Below are positions 60,266-64,000 of a stretch of 64,000 nucleotides of DNA, piece after piece. The position numbers and the translations under genes are program-made. A model generated the notes under the pieces. That model ran no database searches. It saw only the letters and a program-made list of their open reading frames with translations, and was not told the DNA's origin. Source of the stretch: Spirochaetales bacterium (GTDB taxonomy: Bacteria; Spirochaetota; Spirochaetia; JABMQR01). Within the stretch, counting starts at the first letter, position 1. Each line of letters starts with the position of its first letter. The stretch covers positions 1-64,000 of the forward strand of contig JAGYPA010000012.1 of NCBI GenBank assembly GCA_018399255.1, written 5' to 3'.

Positions 60266-61144
60266 ATGAAATATCTCAAAAAGGCTTATCGCACAGGTAT
60301 CTATCTTACTGCTGCAATTATTTCTGCCTCCATGCTTCTGACTTTTTCTTCCTGTCAAAGTTGGATCGGAAAATCTATCATAGAGGTTGAAGAGAAGTAT
60401 GCTGAATTTCCTTCCGCACAGGAACTGTACAGCTACTATCAGATGTGTCTGGCTGTCTGGAGAGAAAGGGAATACTATAAGGAGAGCAGTTGGAATCTTG
60501 AATATGTCCCCCATCCCGAAACAAACACGCTGGGATTGTTCATTGAGGAGGAGGGAACCCTGTATATGGTCTTCAGGGCAACTCAAGCCCCGAGGAACCC
60601 CATAGATACGGCCTTAAATCTTAATTATTCCCTGCAGCCACTGTTCTTCCTTGGAAATCAATCGTCCAATTCTTCTGAAGACCCGGTAATGAAAGCTCAT
60701 GCGGGAATTCAGGAGAAGTACGCTGGAATACGCGAAACAGTGCTGCAGCGAGCAAAGGTATTCAAAGGGAACCACATAGTACTCATCGGGCATAGTGCCG
60801 GCGGCATGACTGCCATGATAGCTTATCTTGACCTGAAAAACATGCACCCGGATAAAGAATTTCTTGTAGTCACGTTCGGCATGCCGAGAGTTCTGAACAT
60901 AACAGCAGCCCGTGTTCTTGATGCTGATTCTGATCGGATTTTTCGCATTGCCATGGCCCAGGATTTTCTTGTTACCATACCTCCGGCCTTTTTGGGCTAC
61001 AGACATGCCGGTACAAAAATATTAATTGGCCGTCCCTCAATTCTGGATCCCTATACGGTCGAGGCACATGAAACCGGCTACCTGATAGAAACCGGGCGCC
61101 GTCTCAGAGAAGCCGGCTTCACTCCCGAAGAGCTGGGCTTCTGA
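60266..61144 (+). CDS. Lipase class 3-like lipoprotein
   Basis: The 292-residue product has a lipoprotein signal (LLTFSSCQS). The soluble part is an alpha/beta hydrolase of the class 3 lipase type: nucleophile elbow IVLIGHSAGGMTAM with Ser in GHSAG, and later VTFGMPRVL plus a DFLVTIPPAFLGYRHAG stretch with candidate Asp and His. It may act on lipids at the envelope. A ribosome site (GAGGAA) precedes the ATG. Its 3' end overlaps the convergent next gene by 26 bases. Confidence 0.82.
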   Translation: MKYLKKAYRTGIYLTAAIISASMLLTFSSCQSWIGKSIIEVEEKYAEFPSAQELYSYYQMCLAVWREREYYKESSWNLEYVPHPETNTLGLFIEEEGTLYMVFRATQAPRNPIDTALNLNYSLQPLFFLGNQSSNSSEDPVMKAHAGIQEKYAGIRETVLQRAKVFKGNHIVLIGHSAGGMTAMIAYLDLKNMHPDKEFLVVTFGMPRVLNITAARVLDADSDRIFRIAMAQDFLVTIPPAFLGYRHAGTKILIGRPSILDPYTVEAHETGYLIETGRRLREAGFTPEELGF

Positions 61145-62225
61145 CCTGTTCAAGCTGCATAACTACCGGCAGATGGTCGGAATACCCCCTGCCTGAACGC
61201 ATATCCCATCCTGCAGGCTGATTGTTTTCTGACAGTATTTCGGAGGGAGCACACACATCGAATGCTGCATAATCCCATCCTGTTCCATCAAAGGCAGCGG
61301 ATGAAATCATGATATGATCAAGGGTCGACCATTCGCCCCTATAGCTGTAGCTGCCCGGCAGCTCGGTTTTTGTAAGGTTATCAAGCCATCCATTATAAAG
61401 TACTGAACCAGTGGCTTCTTCGAGAATGCCGGTTATCTGAAGACCGCCTCCAGTTTCGGGAACCGGCATCAATGCTGTCGCATAAGCCCGACCGATTCTT
61501 TCATATTCATCAGCATTCTCATTGAGATCTCCAGATAGAATCAGCAGCCTATCAGGATGACGCTCCAAATATCCCTCGATAACAGTTCTGGCTGCCCAGG
61601 CAGATTCAATACGTGACGGTTCGGTCACTTCTGGACCATTACGCCGTGATTTCCAATGATTATTCAACAGAGTTATGGTTTCATCCCCCGTCTTCACCTC
61701 CACTTCCAGAATAGGTCTGGAAAAATAGGTGGAAAGGCCGGCACCGGCATGAACTTTCACCCCGGTTATAGGATACCTGCTGATTACAGCTTGCTGAATT
61801 GCAGAGTTTGAAGCTTCAGTTACCGCACTATAGGTATATCCGGCTTTTCCCAAATAATGGGAAATAAGGTCATTTACTACACCCTTGTGCTCAACCTCCT
61901 GCAAGCAAATAATATCAGGACGAGGATCGGCAAGTTCCAGAATAAGACGGCTTACTGCTGCTAAGCGAACGTGATACCTGGCAGTATCCCAGTTTCCCGT
62001 CCCGGGATCAAATTCCTGATACTCAGTGCCGTTATCAGTTCCGTCAAAGAGGTTTTCGACATTCCAGCTCATAATCACCAGAGTATCTGATTGTTCTGCT
62101 CCCTGAAGGGTGCAGCCGGGGCTGCAGGCTGCCAGAATAAGCAGTAAAGCGATTCCTGTCAGTACAAATCCGACAGAAGCATACTGGGCTTTTTTGCGGT
62201 TTTTAATTGTTCTGCTGTTACTCAT
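61119..62225 (-). CDS. Endonuclease/exonuclease/phosphatase-family lipoprotein
   Basis: The 368-residue product has a lipoprotein signal (LLLILAACSPGC) and then an EEP domain: MSWNVENLFDG, ICLQEVEHKG with the metal Glu, LLNNHWKSRR, LILSGDLNENAD and the final YSDHLPVVMQL with the catalytic Asp-His. The family includes nucleases, sphingomyelinases and inositol phosphatases. An envelope-anchored phosphodiesterase that scavenges nucleotides or lipid phosphate is likely. The ATG follows TATATATAT and has no Shine-Dalgarno. Confidence 0.83.
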   Translation of the reverse strand: MSNSRTIKNRKKAQYASVGFVLTGIALLLILAACSPGCTLQGAEQSDTLVIMSWNVENLFDGTDNGTEYQEFDPGTGNWDTARYHVRLAAVSRLILELADPRPDIICLQEVEHKGVVNDLISHYLGKAGYTYSAVTEASNSAIQQAVISRYPITGVKVHAGAGLSTYFSRPILEVEVKTGDETITLLNNHWKSRRNGPEVTEPSRIESAWAARTVIEGYLERHPDRLLILSGDLNENADEYERIGRAYATALMPVPETGGGLQITGILEEATGSVLYNGWLDNLTKTELPGSYSYRGEWSTLDHIMISSAAFDGTGWDYAAFDVCAPSEILSENNQPAGWDMRSGRGYSDHLPVVMQLEQVRSPALRE

Positions 62226-62288
62226 ATATATATAAACCAGTATAATGGAGGAAAATATTCAACTTTTTGAAAATAAAGGAGTTTTTTT

Positions 62289-62675
62289 ATGAAAAGATCA
62301 ATTGTTTCAACCAGCAAGGCTCCAGCGGCTGTCGGACCTTACTCGCAGGCTGTTACTGCCGGTAATCTTGTCTATTGTTCAGGGCAGGTTCCGCTCGTTC
62401 CGGAAACAGGTAAAATGGTTGAAGGCGGCATCGAGGAGCAGACCAGACAAGCTTTGAATAATCTTTCAGCGGTTCTGGCTGCTGCAGGTTCTTCCCTTGG
62501 AGACACCCTCAAAATTCAGATTTTCATTACCGATATGGGAAATTTTTCCCGCATGAATGCCGTTTACAGTGAATTCTTCGAGGGGGATTATCCCGCCCGC
62601 TTCTGCGTGGAAGTCTCTGCCCTGCCGCTTGGTGCGCTGGTTGAGATTGATGCGATCGGTCTCTGCCATCCGTAA
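62289..62675 (+). CDS. RidA family (YjgF) enamine/imine deaminase
   Basis: The 128-residue protein matches the RidA family: KAPAAVGPYSQAVTAGNLVYCSGQVPL, TRQALNNLSAVLAAAGSSL and YPARFCVEVSALPLGALVEIDAIG, including the catalytic Arg. It hydrolyses reactive enamines released by PLP enzymes, such as threonine dehydratase products. It has a good AAGGAG ribosome site and is a single gene, divergent from the EEP gene. Confidence 0.93.
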   Translation: MKRSIVSTSKAPAAVGPYSQAVTAGNLVYCSGQVPLVPETGKMVEGGIEEQTRQALNNLSAVLAAAGSSLGDTLKIQIFITDMGNFSRMNAVYSEFFEGDYPARFCVEVSALPLGALVEIDAIGLCHP

Positions 62676-62696
62676 TTTTTTTTAAAAGAGGAGGTT

Positions 62697-62748
62697 CTTC
62701 GGGATTTGGACAGCTGTTTATGTAACAGAAGTGCTGCCCAGCCCGAAG
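62697..62748. terminator. Long hairpin between convergent genes
   Basis: Outer arms CTTCGGG and CCCGAAG enclose a near-matched inner stem (GGACAGC with GCTGCCC). Neither strand shows a good T run, although the minus strand has CTCTTTT nearby. Confidence 0.4.
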
Positions 62749-62765
62749 ATACCCTTATCCAGCAC

Positions 62766-64000
62766 CTACTCCGGCTTCACCACCTGATATGTATAATAGA
62801 GAAGCGCCAGGATAAAATCATAATCGGCTTTTGTATTAGTATTGAATCTTTCGCAGTACAGGGTAATTGATTTTTTTATATTGCTCTTACGTTCTGCCTC
62901 CGCCTCCGCTTCAGCAGATACAGAACTCCCGGTAGGAAAATCAGCCACAATCTTACTGCAGAAGTCAACAATTTTTCCGTACTGTTCGGTGCGAAACCAG
63001 CCCACCAGTTCCGGATGCCGACTCATGAAATTCGGATGATCCCGGGTTTCATCCAGAAAATCCCTCAGCCCGGCGCCTTTCCTGACATTGCCTAATTGAA
63101 AAAGGTGGGCCAGATCGGGGGTATAATTGAGCAGTTCAGTATTCAGGGCAAAAAGACTCTGTCTGAATCGCCGACCCCCCTTCTCCATCCGGGAAGAAAA
63201 AAGATCCAGCAAATACCCCCCCCTCGGATCCATATTGCTTAAGGCTATAGTAAAATTCATGCAGTTCCTGACGTCCTGCTCATCGAGAAACATCCCGGAT
63301 ATCCGATCAAGGGAAGCCGTGTGCCCGATTCTGCCCAGAGCCTTAGCAGCGGAGGCCCTTATTCGCGCTGAAGAACTCTCAAGGAGGTTGAGCAGCAGTT
63401 TTTCCGATTCAGCGCCCCTATAGGCTCCCAATGCGAATATCGCCTCATTCTGCGTGTAGGAATCATAGTCGGCGGCTTCATCGAGAAGGAGCGGCAGCAG
63501 CGAAGGCCGCGGATTATAAAACAGCGCCCTGATAAGTTCGGCTTTTTCAGAAGAAAAGGGAGAGAGCAGCATTCTTCGAATCTCACTTGTCGCTACATCA
63601 TTCCGGTTACTTCCGATAGACAGCAGTACCGTCTGTTTTCGTATCGGATCACTGATTCTCTGCAGCTTACTGATGTGCATAAATGCACGCAGCCCATCAA
63701 TGGAAAGAAGGAGGGCGGCAGCATCCTTATCCCCCATGGTATCGCTTTCTTCCAGATGCAAGGTCAGAAAAAAGACAAGAAAGCTTAAGAGCGCTCCCAG
63801 GGCAAAAGTCCAGGTATACCCATTCAGCAGAAGGGTTCCTCCGTTCGGTCCGTAATCGATCAGTCGGCCTCCAGCAATTCCCAGAGCAAGAGATATGAGG
63901 GCAGTAATAAAATCTACCATGGAGTTGAAGCCGATCCGGTCATTATCCGGCATAACCTGGATCATGAGCTTACCGATGAGCATGCGGGAAATGCTGACCA
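62766..64000 (-). CDS. MFS-like membrane protein with HEAT repeats, partial
   Basis: The frame is open to the window edge on the minus strand, so the N-terminus is missing. The first 75 residues visible have three hydrophobic helices (MVDFITALISLALGIAGGRLI, GYTWTFALGALLSFLVFFLTL) like the last helices of an MFS transporter. The rest, about 320 residues, is a row of helical pairs typical of HEAT repeats (EAIFALGAYRGAESEKLLLNLLESSSARIRASAAKALGRIG, SFFA-like). A short SAEAEAEAE tract follows near the end. The protein joins a transporter-type membrane part to a protein-binding scaffold; the substrate is unknown. Confidence 0.7.
   Translation of the reverse strand, partial: VSISRMLIGKLMIQVMPDNDRIGFNSMVDFITALISLALGIAGGRLIDYGPNGGTLLLNGYTWTFALGALLSFLVFFLTLHLEESDTMGDKDAAALLLSIDGLRAFMHISKLQRISDPIRKQTVLLSIGSNRNDVATSEIRRMLLSPFSSEKAELIRALFYNPRPSLLPLLLDEAADYDSYTQNEAIFALGAYRGAESEKLLLNLLESSSARIRASAAKALGRIGHTASLDRISGMFLDEQDVRNCMNFTIALSNMDPRGGYLLDLFSSRMEKGGRRFRQSLFALNTELLNYTPDLAHLFQLGNVRKGAGLRDFLDETRDHPNFMSRHPELVGWFRTEQYGKIVDFCSKIVADFPTGSSVSAEAEAEAERKSNIKKSITLYCERFNTNTKADYDFILALLYYTYQVVKPE

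Overview
This 64 kb window looks like chromosome from a free-living anaerobic spirochaete (Spirochaetales). The grounds are the many lipoproteins and outer-membrane-barrel candidates with no known relatives I can name, a solute-binding protein with a spirochaete-style 'FAGAAQE' signal end, a trimeric NADH-linked [FeFe] hydrogenase under Rex, and a typical mnmE-mnmG-rsmG order. Base composition looks even, close to half GC. I saw no rRNA, tRNA, CRISPR array, insertion sequence or prophage. The taxonomic call is inference; the gene calls rest on visible motifs.

Layout. 1-10 kb: end of a phosphohexomutase gene, a degenerate APH-type kinase, an outer-membrane protein, azlC-azlD plus an OFA-type MFS carrier, a HAAS-like membrane protein, a YbgC-type thioesterase, and an HMGL/Re-citrate-synthase-like enzyme carrying a C-terminal Cache-like domain. 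10-23 kb (mostly minus strand): acyl-CoA ligase, rfbB, then an alpha-glucoside module read lacI, binding protein, two permeases, amylosucrase-like GH13, and a GH65 phosphorylase fused to beta-phosphoglucomutase. The ABC ATPase is missing and must be shared from elsewhere. 23-34 kb: flavodoxin, class IV aminotransferase, ftsK, uppP, rsmG, mnmG, mnmE (minus), then nfo and a glycerophosphodiesterase (plus).

34-50 kb: an operon luxR-like, pepT, outer-membrane protein, lipoprotein; more envelope genes; a DUF2156 protein; an EIIA(Ntr)-like protein with a CPA2 antiporter; galU; a family 2 glycosyltransferase; and a large lipoprotein with a probable beta-propeller. 50-59 kb: a ferredoxin gene with a stop at codon 4, a Crp/Fnr regulator, a PIN-PhoH ATPase, and the hydrogenase operon (hydC, GHKL ATPase, [2Fe-2S] protein, hydB, hydA) closed by a strong terminator, with rex divergent from it. 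59-64 kb: a sulfotransferase, a lipase-like lipoprotein, an EEP-family lipoprotein, a RidA protein, and a membrane-HEAT-repeat protein cut by the window edge.

How they fit together. The sugar module would import alpha-glucosides and split them to glucose 1-phosphates, with beta-glucose 1-phosphate passed to the fused mutase. Glycolytic NADH would be reoxidised by the hydrogenase, and Rex would tune that operon to NADH/NAD+. GalU, RfbB and the glycosyltransferase point to surface glycan synthesis. The most unusual signals are the enzyme-sensor fusion at 7-9 kb, the GH65-mutase fusion, the ferredoxin stop codon, a 15-bp repeat read in two frames by overlapping genes, and several promoters whose -10 box sits right against the start codon (predicted leaderless mRNAs).
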